Shown here: one piece after another, positions 1 through 9,216 of the stretch
How the letters are laid out: each line of letters starts with the position of its first letter
Position numbering within the stretch: the stretch's first letter is position 1
NCBI RefSeq assembly: GCF_004339015.1
Contig: NZ_SMFQ01000004.1
Span: 62,001-126,000 of the forward strand
Source: Cocleimonas flava
Lineage (GTDB): Bacteria; Pseudomonadota; Gammaproteobacteria; Thiotrichales; Thiotrichaceae
Reading direction: 5' to 3'
DNA length: 64,000 nucleotides
Notes under the pieces: generated by a model
Told to the model about the DNA's origin: nothing
Database searches by the model: none
The model's input: only the letters and a program-made list of their open reading frames with translations
Position numbers and translations under genes: made by a program

Positions 1-30
1 GATTAGAGGAGTGGCTTTTCTTTAAAATAA

Positions 31-63
31 AAAAGCCACCCCCCTACTTTGAGGCATATTTTT
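31..63 (+). repeat. C6 interspersed repeat, copy 1
   Basis: The core CACCCCCCTACTT sits between AAAAGCC and GAGGC, followed by an AT-rich tail. GTGGCTTTT at 11-19 is complementary to AAAAGCCAC at 31-39, so the left arm can also pair upstream. Read on the minus strand, the arm ends in GGCTTTTTTATTTT, so this copy could also terminate lysS transcripts. Confidence 0.85.
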
Positions 64-124
64 GTAATTTATAAAAGTAGCAACTGCAATAGCCACTTAA
101 AGTAATTAAAAATATTTAAAAGCG

Positions 125-159
125 TTTCAACTCAACGCGCTGAGCACGCAGAGTTGAAA
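125..159. other. Inverted repeat downstream of lysS
   Basis: TTTCAACTC at 125-133 pairs with GAGTTGAAA at 151-159 around a GC-rich loop. On the minus strand it lies just after the lysS stop and is followed by a loosely T-rich stretch, so it may be a weak terminator or an mRNA 3' end structure. No function is proven by the sequence. Confidence 0.45.
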
Positions 160-177
160 GCATAATGCTCTATGTTC

Positions 178-1686
178 TTATTCCGGACGCATGTGCGGGA
201 ACAAGATAACATCACGAATCGATGGCGAGTCAGTCAATAACATTACCAAACGATCTATACCAATTCCTTCACCAGCTGTTGGCGGCATGCCGTATTCCAA
301 AGCGCGAATATAGTCAGCATCGTAATGCATCGCTTCATTATCACCCGCATCTTTCTCAGCGACTTGCTTCTGGAATCTCTCTGCCTGATCTTCAGCATCA
401 TTAAGCTCTGAAAAGCCGTTACCAATTTCACGTCCACCAATAAATAATTCAAAACGATCCGTAATAAAATCGTTGTCATCATTACGACGCGCCAAAGGTG
501 ACACTTCAGCAGGGTATTCAGTAATGAAGGTAGGATTGAGAAGCTTTTTCTCTACGGTCTCGTCAAAGATTTCCATTTGAATCTTTCCCAGCCCCCAATA
601 GTCTTCAACATGAAGGCCTAAGTCTTTAGCGATTTTTTGCGCGCCAGATTCTGTACTAATATCAGCTTCGGTTAAATCAGGGTTGTATTTGAGGATTGAA
701 TCTTTTACCGAGATGCGATCAAAGGTCTTGCCAAAGTCGAACGTTTCACCTTGATAGGTTACTTCAGTTTTGCCCAGAATATGCTCGGCTAAACCACGTA
801 ATAATTCTTCAGTAATATCCATCAAATCATGGAACGTCGCATAAGCCTGATAGAATTCGATCATAGTGAATTCAGGATTATGACGCGTTGATAACCCTTC
901 GTTACGGAAGTTACGGTTAATCTCAAATACACGTTCAAAACCACCTACAACCAAACGCTTCAGATACAGCTCTGGCGCAATACGCATGTACATATCAATA
1001 TCTAAGGCATTATGGTGAGTCTCAAAAGGTCTTGCCGTAGCACCACCCGGAATCACTTGTAACATCGGTGTTTCTACTTCCATGAAATCATTTGATTCGA
1101 AGTAGTTACGGATATAGCTAATTACTTTAGAACGAATTTTAAAGGTATCACGCGTTTCTTCGCTCATGATTAAATCAAGATAGCGTTGACGGTAACGTTG
1201 TTCCTGATCGCTTAAACCATGGAATTTTTCTGGCAGTGGACGTAAAGATTTAGTCAGTAATTGTAGCTTATCCGCCTTAACCGTTAACTCACCTTTTTGG
1301 GTCATAAATAATAGACCTTCAACGCCGACGATATCTCCGCTATCCCAACCTTTGAAAGATTCGTATAAGTCATCACCCAATAATTTAATTTGCGCATACA
1401 CCTGAATACGACCAGACATATCTGAAATCGTGATAAAGCTCGCCTTACCCATCACACGCTTTAGCATGATACGACCAGCTACAGATACGCGCACTTCGTT
1501 CTCATCGAACCACGGTTTCTCTTTATCCCCATATTCTTTCTGAAGATTCTGCGCGTAATGATCACGTTGGAATGCATTCGGAAATGCTACTCCAGCTTCA
1601 CGCATCTGGCCCAGTTTTTCACGACGCAATGCGACTAACTGGTTTTCATCTTGTTCTGGGGCTGCTGTTTTTTGCTCTTCGCTCAT
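178..1686 (-). CDS. lysS: Lysyl-tRNA synthetase, class II
   Basis: The 502-residue product charges tRNA-Lys with lysine in the cytoplasm and has the usual length of bacterial class II LysRS. An N-terminal OB-fold anticodon-binding domain covers roughly residues 60-160. The class II core follows, with the motif 2 region [18 protein letters not shown] and the C-terminal motif 3 [14 protein letters not shown]. The ATG at 1686 opens a typical hydrophilic N-terminal extension. It lies 60 bases downstream of the prfB stop on the same strand, the prfB-lysS order common in gammaproteobacteria, so co-transcription is likely. Nothing unusual is seen. Confidence 0.98.
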   Translation of the reverse strand: MSEEQKTAAPEQDENQLVALRREKLGQMREAGVAFPNAFQRDHYAQNLQKEYGDKEKPWFDENEVRVSVAGRIMLKRVMGKASFITISDMSGRIQVYAQIKLLGDDLYESFKGWDSGDIVGVEGLLFMTQKGELTVKADKLQLLTKSLRPLPEKFHGLSDQEQRYRQRYLDLIMSEETRDTFKIRSKVISYIRNYFESNDFMEVETPMLQVIPGGATARPFETHHNALDIDMYMRIAPELYLKRLVVGGFERVFEINRNFRNEGLSTRHNPEFTMIEFYQAYATFHDLMDITEELLRGLAEHILGKTEVTYQGETFDFGKTFDRISVKDSILKYNPDLTEADISTESGAQKIAKDLGLHVEDYWGLGKIQMEIFDETVEKKLLNPTFITEYPAEVSPLARRNDDNDFITDRFELFIGGREIGNGFSELNDAEDQAERFQKQVAEKDAGDNEAMHYDADYIRALEYGMPPTAGEGIGIDRLVMLLTDSPSIRDVILFPHMRPE

Positions 1687-1746
1687 GTGACTTCTCTGTT
1701 ATTTACTTCTGCAGTTTACTGCTGTTATTTTCGTATAATGGTTAAT

Positions 1747-2842
1747 TTAAAGACCAGATTTTAAGCTGGCAGTGATAAATTGATCGAGTGAACCATCAAG
1801 TACGGCTTGAGTATTACCCGTTTCCACACCGGTTCGTAGATCTTTGATTCGTGAAGCATCTAATACATAAGAACGTATCTGGCTGCCCCAGCCAATATCT
1901 GATTTGTTATCTTCTAATTCCTGATTTTCTGCATTACGTGCTTGCATTTCCTGCTCATACAATTTCGCTTTTAATTGCTTCATTGCTGTTGCTTTATTCT
2001 GATGCTGCGAACGACCATTTTGACATTGCACGACGGTATTTGTCGGTAAATGCGTCAAACGTACAGCAGATTCTGTTTTATTTACGTGTTGTCCACCCGC
2101 GCCTGAGGCACGATAAACATCAACACGAACATCAGATGGATCGATTTCAATTTCGATATCGTCGTCAATTTCAGGAGAAACAAATACCGCACAGAATGAT
2201 GTATGACGACGTCCGCCGGAATCGAATGGCGACTTACGCACCAGGCGATGTACACCAATTTCAGTACGCAACCAACCAAAAGCATATTCGCCTTCAAAGC
2301 GAATAGTGGCAGACTTGATACCCGCAACATCACCCGGAGATGCTTCCATCAATTCGACTTTGAAACCTTTTGCTTCACCCCAACGCAGATACATGCGCAG
2401 TACCATTTCTGCCCAGTCTTGGGCTTCTGTACCACCAGAACCTGATTGAATATCGAGGAAGGCGTTGTTCGGGTCCATTTCACCAGAGAACATCCTGCGG
2501 AATTCCAAACGTTCTACACCCTTAGTTGCAGCATCAAGGTCTTGAGTGACTGCTTCTACGGTTTCTGCGTCGTCTTCCATTTCAGCCATTTCGAGTAAAT
2601 CATTGGCATCCTCCAGTTGCACTGTTAACTCATCAATGACGAGTACAACATTCTCGTAGGTTGATTTATCTTTACCTAACTTGCGTGCTTTTTCCGGATC
2701 ATTCCAGACTTCAGGGTCTTCTAGCTCGCGGGACGTTTCTTCTAATAGTTCTTTCTTGGTTTCGTAGTCAAAGGTACCCCCTCAACGCTTCAATGCGTTG
2801 CTGTAAATCTTTTATCTGCGTATAGAGAGGATTGAGTTCCAT
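1747..2842 (-). CDS. prfB: Peptide chain release factor 2 (programmed +1 frameshift)
   Basis: RF2 recognises UGA and UAA stop codons and triggers peptide release on the ribosome. The gene must be read in two frames. An ATG at 2842 opens 24 codons ending CTT, then an in-frame TGA at 2770-2768. Skipping one base continues the frame (DYETKK) to the stop at 1747, giving 364 residues. The downstream part carries the RF2 signatures [10 protein letters not shown], the GGQ motif in [10 protein letters not shown], and [13 protein letters not shown]. Annotating only from the ATG at 2622 would lose about 73 residues. It probably heads an operon with lysS. The frameshift autoregulates RF2: scarce RF2 favours shifting. 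Confidence 0.97.
2767..2781 (-). promoter_or_regulatory. prfB programmed +1 frameshift site
   Basis: Read on the minus strand the site is AGGGGG, then TAC, then CTTTGAC. It has the three known RF2 elements: an internal Shine-Dalgarno-like G-rich run, a slippery CTT codon and an in-frame TGA followed by C. This matches the autoregulatory site known from E. coli prfB. Confidence 0.95.
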
Positions 2843-3621
2843 AGAAATTCATTTATGCTAAAAAATGGCAATGATACAGTGATTAACTGGAGAAAATAAG
2901 CCCTTAAACGAGTCAAAAGTGTATTTGTTTGTCGTTGATCTCACTCAGATAAGTCGAAAGCCACCCCCCTACTTTGAGGCCTTTTTTTTAACTTGTGGCA
3001 TTCCCTAAAGTAGAACGACAGATTCTAGTAAACCCGTTATTGAATCACACTGTCAGATTAAGCTATAAACATATAGTTTACTGTCCCTTATTAATCTATA
3101 TAAAAATTCATCTGAAGCGCTAAGATGATTTGATTCTTCAATGCCAAATCTTTTAATAGGAATGTGCATCAAAGGATTACTTCCAATAAAAATTTTTCCG
3201 GGAATATGCTGAATCCATTTTTGCGAAAAAGAGTAGATCCATTTTTTACAAATTTGTTCATCTACTTTTTGTAATATCAATAACATTAGTCATTTCAGTA
3301 TCAAATATTACAAAAGAAAAATTGGTAAAAACCTGACCGTTTCAATTCGAAACTTATTAAAGAAAAAGCATAAATAAACACTATTCAGCCAAGAACGCTA
3401 AACGATGTGTTAGTTGCTTATGTCAATGATATAAAATATCCCTACCTTTGCTTGCAACATCAGACAGCGGTTTATATTCACCCAGTGCTGGTCATAACAC
3501 TAACCAGAAAATTAAAGCATCTACCCATATAAACAAACTCGTTCTTGTGTACGGCAACAACAAATTAGAACTGACTAAAATCTAGTTACTATTATTCCAA
3601 CATATTTAAAAAATATGATCA
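2843..3621. other. Long intergenic region between prfB and DUF2189 gene
   Basis: About 780 AT-rich bases lie between prfB and the terminator of the DUF2189 gene. They hold repeat copy 2 and the prfB promoter region. A 77-codon minus-strand open frame at 3053-3286 has no good ribosome-binding site and no recognisable family; it may be a decayed gene fragment. I see nothing else supportable here. Confidence 0.6.
2957..2990 (+). repeat. C6 interspersed repeat, copy 2
   Basis: AAAGCC, core ACCCCCCTACTT, then GAGGCC and a run of eight T. It is the best terminator-like form on the plus strand, yet both flanking genes are on the minus strand, so no plus-strand transcript is obviously being terminated. 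Confidence 0.88.
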
Positions 3622-3649
3622 AAAAAAAGCCCCTAATATCAGGGGCTTT
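3622..3649 (-). terminator. Terminator of the DUF2189 gene
   Basis: On the minus strand AAAGCCCC and GGGGCTTT form an 8-bp stem around a short loop (TGATATTA), followed by further T. It lies about 55 bases beyond the stop of the gene at 3704-4561. Confidence 0.88.
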
Positions 3650-3703
3650 AATTAAAACTTAACTAGTGTTTTGCTTTTCCATAAAGATCAGCAAACCAAG
3701 CAC

Positions 3704-4561
3704 TTATTTTAACTTTCCTCTCATGAAAGGAAATATCGGTAAATCACAGTCTTCAGCAGTCATGACTCTATCATCAACTACTAACTCTCTGTACGCATGC
3801 CAACTTGCATGACCAACAATGGGTAATGTTAATGCGACACCGACAAAGGCAAAAGCAAATCCCAAGCCTATCAAGGCAACGATTGCGAATGCCCAAGTTA
3901 GCATAACTACTGGATTCTTTTTAACAGCTCTTACGCTGGTAACCATTGCAGTCACAACGTCAGCTTTTCTATGCGTCATTAGTGGAATCGATATTGCACT
4001 CAATGAGAAACACACTACGGCAAAAAATAAACCAATAATCGTTAACAAGAAGGTAAATGGCACGATTTGCTTATTAGCCATCATGGTTTCGATGACGTTA
4101 CCGGAAATCGTCATGCTACCGAAGTACACAGCAAACAGTGCGGCAGTGATTACCGACCAAAAGACGATAAGCATACCGATAACAATTGAGAAACCGATGA
4201 CTCCGACAGGGTTGTAACACATCGCGCGACAGCCCTCATTGAAGGTAGGTTTTACCCCTGCTTCAATATGTCGACTCATGCAATACAGGCCAACCGCTAT
4301 AACCGGTCCTGCCAGATAAAAGATGGTAACCATACCAAAGGTATAAATCGGATTGTGGTAAGTAAAGTACATTAAGATCAAACCAATCGCGGCATATAAC
4401 ACACCGTACATTAAACTGAGCATTGGGGATACTTTGAAATCGCTGATGCCTTTACTTAACCAACGCATTGGCGCACCGTTATCCAGTTTTCTAATTTCAA
4501 TTTTTTGAGTGTAATCAAACTCATCTTCTTCGTGAAGTATGTCTTGCTGAACTGCAGTCAT
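3704..4561 (-). CDS. DUF2189 family integral membrane protein
   Basis: The 285-residue polytopic membrane protein matches the DUF2189 pattern: an N-terminal cytoplasmic stretch, then MRWLSKGISDFKVSP followed by about six hydrophobic segments, including LAGPVIAVGLYCMSRHIEAG. The biochemical role of the family is unknown; members often sit close to cytochrome oxidase genes, as here. The ATG at 4561 follows a good AGGAG at about 10 bases. The gene has its own terminator at 3622-3649, and a perfect FNR-type box lies about 160 bases upstream, so oxygen-responsive control is plausible. It is separated by 295 bases from the DUF2970 gene and is probably its own unit. Confidence 0.85.
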   Translation of the reverse strand: MTAVQQDILHEEDEFDYTQKIEIRKLDNGAPMRWLSKGISDFKVSPMLSLMYGVLYAAIGLILMYFTYHNPIYTFGMVTIFYLAGPVIAVGLYCMSRHIEAGVKPTFNEGCRAMCYNPVGVIGFSIVIGMLIVFWSVITAALFAVYFGSMTISGNVIETMMANKQIVPFTFLLTIIGLFFAVVCFSLSAISIPLMTHRKADVVTAMVTSVRAVKKNPVVMLTWAFAIVALIGLGFAFAFVGVALTLPIVGHASWHAYRELVVDDRVMTAEDCDLPIFPFMRGKLK

Positions 4562-4721
4562 ATAGTGATCTCCTAGAGCTTTATGAAATTATTGTTTTTG
4601 TTGTCGCTTTCCTTGTACTTGTAGCCTTGAAAAAACGGCTAGATATATTGGCTAATATAAAAATACGTAAAGAATATATTAGTATCAATTGCCCGAATGT
4701 GAATTCGTTTATGCGTAAAAT

Positions 4722-4735
4722 TTGATAAATATCAA
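4722..4735. promoter_or_regulatory. FNR/ANR-type box upstream of DUF2189 gene
   Basis: TTGATAAATATCAA is a perfect TTGAT-N4-ATCAA palindrome, the consensus of FNR-family oxygen regulators. It lies 161 bases upstream of the DUF2189 start in an AT-rich 295-base intergenic region. The host regulator is not in the window. Confidence 0.7.
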
Positions 4736-4856
4736 ATTTGGTACACTGTTAGTTATATCAAAAGCATTTATTTCGGTCTACAAATATATATAAACTATTA
4801 AAATAACAAGGGGATACTCACTAGCAATATTATTAGTTACATGTTTGTAACGCTAT

Positions 4857-5039
4857 TTATGCATTTAAAGCCAGATTAACCACAGCCCAAACAGCGAGAA
4901 TGAATACGATTGTCATCAGGATTCCTGCAACAATAAAAGGCATTGCAGTTGTTTTGGAGAAATCTTCTTCCAGATTCTTTTTCTTTTGCACGCCTATCAT
5001 GGCTGACATTACGCTTTTAATTGCTCGTAAAAATTCCAT
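4857..5039 (-). CDS. DUF2970 family small membrane protein
   Basis: This 60-residue protein has an N-terminal amphipathic stretch (FLRAIKSVMSAMIGVQKKK) and one C-terminal transmembrane helix (residues about 34-57). That is the layout of DUF2970 proteins, which are regularly found in heme-copper oxidase assembly clusters. Its role is not established. The ATG at 5039 is preceded by AAGG at a good distance, and the gene starts 9 bases after the cyoE stop, so it is the last gene of the ctaA-assembly-cyoE operon. Confidence 0.85.
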   Translation of the reverse strand: MEFLRAIKSVMSAMIGVQKKKNLEEDFSKTTAMPFIVAGILMTIVFILAVWAVVNLALNA

Positions 5040-5048
5040 CGCTAAACC

Positions 5049-5960
5049 TTACAATATATGAAAGAGACTTATGGTGTAATAATGATCGATCAATAAGACC
5101 ACGAATAAAATCATCAAATAATTGATGGAGTAGCCGAACGTCTTCATGGGCAGCGCCTTGTTTTCAGGCTGCCGTAATAACTGAATTGCGTAGTAAAGAA
5201 ATCCTCCACCGAGTAACAACGCTCCTACTAGATAAATCAAACCACTCATACCTACCAGATACGGCATAACAGTCACTATTACCAGCAAGATGGTGTAGAG
5301 CAAAATCTGAATTCTTGTGAAATGATGACCATGCGTTACCGGCAACATCGGAATATTCACTTTTGCATATTCTTTTTGACGGTGAATAGCCAGGGCCCAA
5401 AAGTGGGGGGGTGTCCAAATAAAGATTATGGCAAACAACAGCAATGCACCAAGCTCTATTGAATTTGTGATTGCCGCCCAACCTAGCAATGGAGGTGCAG
5501 CACCTGCAGCACCACCAATAACGATATTTTGTGGTGTGGCTCGTTTGAGATACATGGTGTAAAAAACCGCATAACCAATCAGGGCAAGCAAGGTTAAAAC
5601 TGCCGTTAGCACATTCACCCCAATCAATAAAATACCTATACCAACAACGCCTAAGATAATCCCAAACGCCAAGGCTGTTTGTTGTGAAATTTTCCCTTCA
5701 GGCAACGGTCTATTTTCTGTTCGACTCATTTCATTATCAATTTTCTGATCAATAATATGATTGAACACAGCCGCCGATGAAGAAGCAAAAGCAATACCTA
5801 TCGACGCCATTATCACGAGGTGCAATGGTGGTAACCCCGGAACAGCTAAAAACATCCCAACTACAGCGGTCAGCATTATCAAAGCCACTACCTTGATTTT
5901 ACATAAGGTTAAAAAATCAGAGATAGTTGGATCACAAGTTAACGATGTAGCATTAGGCAT
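5049..5960 (-). CDS. cyoE: Protoheme IX farnesyltransferase (heme O synthase)
   Basis: This UbiA-family prenyltransferase of the inner membrane adds a farnesyl group to heme B to make heme O, the precursor of heme A. The 303-residue length is typical. The prenyl-diphosphate/Mg site NHIIDQKIDNEMSRTENRP is present, as are the second conserved loop WTPPHFWALAIHRQKEYAK and about eight or nine membrane helices. It lies in an operon with ctaA, which completes heme A synthesis, and opposite the oxidase structural genes. The codons for TPPHF contain the 14-base core AAGTGGGGGGGTGT (complementary strand, 5401-5414) of the interspersed repeat family. Confidence 0.97.
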   Translation of the reverse strand: MPNATSLTCDPTISDFLTLCKIKVVALIMLTAVVGMFLAVPGLPPLHLVIMASIGIAFASSSAAVFNHIIDQKIDNEMSRTENRPLPEGKISQQTALAFGIILGVVGIGILLIGVNVLTAVLTLLALIGYAVFYTMYLKRATPQNIVIGGAAGAAPPLLGWAAITNSIELGALLLFAIIFIWTPPHFWALAIHRQKEYAKVNIPMLPVTHGHHFTRIQILLYTILLVIVTVMPYLVGMSGLIYLVGALLLGGGFLYYAIQLLRQPENKALPMKTFGYSINYLMILFVVLLIDHYYTISLFHIL

Positions 5961-5965
5961 ATAAA

Positions 5966-6538
5966 TTATCCCAGGTGTGAGTATTTAAGTAATCGACGTA
6001 TATCTTTGATCATTTTCTTTAAATCAGGATTTTCTTGCGGGTAATACATCATTAAATTACCAAATGGATCAATTAGATAAATAGGTTCTTGTTGTTGTTC
6101 TGGAAACTGTTTTAAGAATTCTGAATCAGGCATCGCTTCAGTTAACACTAAATCTGGATTGTCTTTTGACGAAATAGATTTTAAAACGTCATCGCTACTG
6201 ACTAATACAGTTCGCACTCGACGCATTTGTTCATTCATCAACAAGCGTACTCTTTTAATCGTTCTCAAGCGAGCTTGGCAAAATTCTTCACACTTCCCAT
6301 TTTCGATATAAAGCATAGTCCATTTTTTGGTTATTACATCTTCTAAAACGGCAGGTGCACCCGCTTGCTTCAAATCTTCAACCTTAGTTGGTTGAGCAGG
6401 CTGTACTAAATTGCCGTAATTAACGCTGCCCTTCTCAAAGCCAAGTCGCTCAAGATTAAAAAACAAAAGTGTTCCAAGTAGAATTGGCGCTACAAATATA
6501 GTGACTAACCAGAGGAATGATTTTTTTCCTGAATCCAT
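5966..6538 (-). CDS. Membrane-anchored thioredoxin-like oxidase assembly protein
   Basis: This 190-residue protein has one N-terminal transmembrane helix (about residues 9-28) and a periplasmic domain of SCO/thioredoxin-like pattern: WTMLYIENGKCEEFCQARL, later YLIDPFGNLMMYY. The two cysteines are spaced CX3C (CEEFC), as in SCO copper chaperones, but a clear distal histidine ligand was not identified. It lies between ctaA and cyoE, 5 bases from cyoE, so a role in cytochrome oxidase maturation (copper or thiol handling) is inferred from context. The ATG at 6538 follows CAGGAAA at a good distance. Similar genes are usually annotated as cytochrome oxidase-associated hypothetical proteins. Confidence 0.75.
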   Translation of the reverse strand: MDSGKKSFLWLVTIFVAPILLGTLLFFNLERLGFEKGSVNYGNLVQPAQPTKVEDLKQAGAPAVLEDVITKKWTMLYIENGKCEEFCQARLRTIKRVRLLMNEQMRRVRTVLVSSDDVLKSISSKDNPDLVLTEAMPDSEFLKQFPEQQQEPIYLIDPFGNLMMYYPQENPDLKKMIKDIRRLLKYSHLG

Positions 6539-6570
6539 TTTATTTCCTGAGCAACATCTTAGTAAATATT

Positions 6571-7575
6571 CTAAGATTTAATAATTCGGTGAGTTATTGC
6601 CAACGTGGCGAGTAGAAGTAACGCGGCAAAAAGCGTATGTAACGTGGCTACAGCTATAGGAAGACCTAACATCACATTCATGATTCCTAAACTGACTTGA
6701 GAGAACAAAACAACCAATAATAATTTCGCTAGTTTTGAAAATGTTCCGCCAACACTAAGAAGACGAATTCCTAATAACATCATATAACTAAAAACAACCA
6801 AGGCACCCATACGATGCGTGTAATGTATGGCTGTTCTTGCCGGGCTTTCTAATACCCCAAACTCATAATCAACACCTGACTCATGCGTGAGTTCAAAACC
6901 CTTAACAAAATCCATATCAGGCCACCACGAATTAAAGCAAGAAGGAAATTGGGTACCACAAGCAAGAGCGGCATAGTTGGTACTTGTCCAGCCACCTAAA
7001 AATATCTGGATAATCACTAACAACAACCCAAACAAGGCTGCAATCTTAAGTAATGATGATTTGTGGATAACTGGAGACGAATCTGAGTTATTCGAATGAA
7101 GAGTAGTTGACCTGTTATTCAACCATAACCACCATAAAAGTGACAGGGTTGTAAAACCACCTAACAGATGAGCTGTAACAATTAAAGGACTTAGCAATAA
7201 AGTAACTGTCCACATGCCTAACAATGCTTGAAAGATCACCGTTGCTAATAACAATAACGGTAGCCCCACGGACTGTTTTAAAACATTTTTTCCTCTGATC
7301 GTCATAAAAAGAATAAATAACACGACAAAACCCAAAGTACCCGCAACGTATCGATGAATCATTTCATTCCAGGCTTTATGTTTTTCTAGCGGCCTTTGAT
7401 ATTCATGAGTAGATATATTTTCTGGAACGCTCAATTGCCCATAACATCCGGGCCAATCTGGGCAACCCAATCCGGAATCTGTTAAACGCGTATAAGCGCC
7501 AAGAACTATTACAATGAGTGTTAGCAAAACCGCAAAGCCTAAAACTTTTGAATAACTCTTTGGATTAATCATCAA
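6571..7575 (-). CDS. ctaA: Heme A synthase
   Basis: This COX15/CtaA-type enzyme oxidises the C8 methyl of heme O to the formyl group of heme A in the inner membrane. The 334-residue protein has about eight helices and the family signatures LGAYTRLTDSGLGCPDWPGC near the N-terminus, EMIHRYVAGTLG, and IHYTHRMGALV for the heme histidines. It is the first gene of the minus-strand operon ctaA, assembly protein, cyoE, DUF2970, divergent from coxB with 433 bases between. An ATG pair at 7575/7572 makes the exact start uncertain by one codon. Confidence 0.97.
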   Translation of the reverse strand: MMINPKSYSKVLGFAVLLTLIVIVLGAYTRLTDSGLGCPDWPGCYGQLSVPENISTHEYQRPLEKHKAWNEMIHRYVAGTLGFVVLFILFMTIRGKNVLKQSVGLPLLLLATVIFQALLGMWTVTLLLSPLIVTAHLLGGFTTLSLLWWLWLNNRSTTLHSNNSDSSPVIHKSSLLKIAALFGLLLVIIQIFLGGWTSTNYAALACGTQFPSCFNSWWPDMDFVKGFELTHESGVDYEFGVLESPARTAIHYTHRMGALVVFSYMMLLGIRLLSVGGTFSKLAKLLLVVLFSQVSLGIMNVMLGLPIAVATLHTLFAALLLLATLAITHRIIKS

Positions 7576-8008
7576 ATATCTACTGTCTCAATCTTGAAAT
7601 ATGTCTGATAGTAACACTCTAAAAAAATTTGGATAATAAATTCTAAAAATTCATCATCGATATATTTGATGCGCATATCAATTTATTTATGGCTCGCTTT
7701 GATAGATTAAATATTCAGCATCTAACTATTTAATCATACAAATAATGAATATTAGCATACCTATAAAACACTAAATTACAATCACTTACAGAGTAGTGTG
7801 TACCTATAAATATAAATATACGATCCTGACTAGCAATAATTTTTACTTAACTGTAGACTTGGCGAAAAATATTTAGTGTTTTTTGATATTTATCAATGAA
7901 CTTTTAAGAATATTAGTAACTTCTTATATTTTCACCACATCTAAATAGAAGAAGTTAAGCATTTTCATTACCTTGCAATGAAAATACTTACTTATCAGAG
8001 GAGGCTGT
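7576..8008. promoter_or_regulatory. Divergent ctaA / coxB promoter region
   Basis: These 433 very AT-rich bases separate the heme A assembly operon (minus) from the oxidase structural operon (plus). The only clear element is the FNR-type box at 7883-7896; coxB has a strong ribosome-binding site (GAGGAGG) just before its ATG. Unlike most divergent gaps in the window, it has no C6 repeat. Confidence 0.6.
7883..7896. promoter_or_regulatory. FNR/ANR-type box between ctaA and coxB
   Basis: TTGATATTTATCAA is a perfect TTGAT-N4-ATCAA palindrome, 113 bases upstream of the coxB start. Repression of an aerobic heme-copper oxidase under low oxygen by an FNR/ANR protein would be expected, but this is inferred from the site alone. 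Confidence 0.72.
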
Positions 8009-9205
8009 ATGCCAAGTAAGAGTTCTGTCAGCGATTTTTCGTACCTAAATCAACTTTCGACAATCGTTACTTCATATATAAGAAAAATAAAAAATCTATC
8101 TAACTTTTATCTATTACCCCTATTTTTTGCTCCTCAGCTTGCCTTCGCTGAATTCGGTATGAATCTTCCGGAGGGAGTGACTTCGGTTAGTAGGAATATC
8201 TACGGCCTTCACATGACGATATTCTGGGTATGTGTTGGCATCGCAATCCTGGTATTTGGTGTCATGATCTACTCAATGATCTTTCATCGTAAATCTAAAG
8301 GCGCGGTTGCCGCCAACTTCCATGAAAGTACCTCGGTTGAATTAGCCTGGACTTTAATACCTCTCGCTATTCTTATTGCTGTAGCAGTTCCTGCCACCCG
8401 GGTATTGATCGATCTGGAAAACACCGATGCTGCAGACATGACCGTAAAAATAACCGGCTATCAATGGAAATGGCAATACGAATACATTGATCAGGGTGTT
8501 AGCTTTTTCAGTAATTTGACCGAAGAACAAAAGAAAGCAACAAGTGACAAAGCATCAAGAGAAGGCATGGAGAATTATTTGCTTGAAGTTGATAATCATC
8601 TCGTATTACCCGTTGGCAAACGTATTCGTTTTCTTATGACATCGAATGATGTTATTCACTCATGGTGGGTAAGAGACCTTGGTGTAAAACAGGATGCTAA
8701 TCCAGGCTTCATCAATGATGCATGGGCAAAAATTGATGTGCCAGGAATTTATAGAGGCCAGTGTGCTGAGCTTTGTGGCAAAGACCATGGTTTCATGCCT
8801 ATCGTAGTAGAAGCCAAATCAGAAGCAGATTATCAAACATGGTTAGGTGAACAGAAAGAAAAGCAAAAAGCTCTTGCTGCCGCTTCTGGCAAAGTATGGT
8901 CAAAAGAAGACTTAATGACGCAAGGCCAGAAAGTGTACAGCTCGACTTGTGCTAGCTGTCACGGTGTAACAGGTGGCGGTATTCCAGGAGTATTCCCTGC
9001 AATGACAGGAAGCCCAATAACAACGGGCGATATTAATGCTCACATTGATATTGTGTTAAACGGCAAAGCAGGCACAGCAATGCAAGCCTTTGGAAAACAA
9101 TTGAGTGATAGCGACCTGGCAGCTGTAATCACCTATGAAAGAAATGCCTTAGGCAATAGTGTGGGTGACCTAGTGCAACCTTCAACAATTAAAGCTGCAA
9201 GATAG
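8009..9205 (+). CDS. coxB: Cytochrome c oxidase subunit II with fused cytochrome c (caa3-type)
   Basis: Subunit II takes electrons from cytochrome c to the CuA centre. The 398-residue protein has an unusually long N-region before a signal-like segment (about 31-47), helices at about 66-92 and 113-135, and a periplasmic cupredoxin domain. The CuA ligands are complete: H217, C252, E254, C256, H260 and M263 (QCAELCGKDHGFM). A C-terminal class I cytochrome c domain follows, with CASCH at 314-318 and a likely axial Met near 358, which makes this a caa3-type subunit. GAGGAGG precedes the ATG. It is the first gene of the oxidase operon. Confidence 0.97.
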   Translation: MPSKSSVSDFSYLNQLSTIVTSYIRKIKNLSNFYLLPLFFAPQLAFAEFGMNLPEGVTSVSRNIYGLHMTIFWVCVGIAILVFGVMIYSMIFHRKSKGAVAANFHESTSVELAWTLIPLAILIAVAVPATRVLIDLENTDAADMTVKITGYQWKWQYEYIDQGVSFFSNLTEEQKKATSDKASREGMENYLLEVDNHLVLPVGKRIRFLMTSNDVIHSWWVRDLGVKQDANPGFINDAWAKIDVPGIYRGQCAELCGKDHGFMPIVVEAKSEADYQTWLGEQKEKQKALAAASGKVWSKEDLMTQGQKVYSSTCASCHGVTGGGIPGVFPAMTGSPITTGDINAHIDIVLNGKAGTAMQAFGKQLSDSDLAAVITYERNALGNSVGDLVQPSTIKAAR

Positions 9206-9216
9206 GAGATTCTATA

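Noticed and set aside
2622-2842. prfB as a frameshifted pseudogene
   Set aside because: The frameshift is the known programmed RF2 site with all elements present.
3053-3286. 77-codon minus-strand open frame between prfB and the DUF2189 gene
   Set aside because: No ribosome-binding site, no family resemblance and very AT-rich; kept only as a remark in the intergenic entry.
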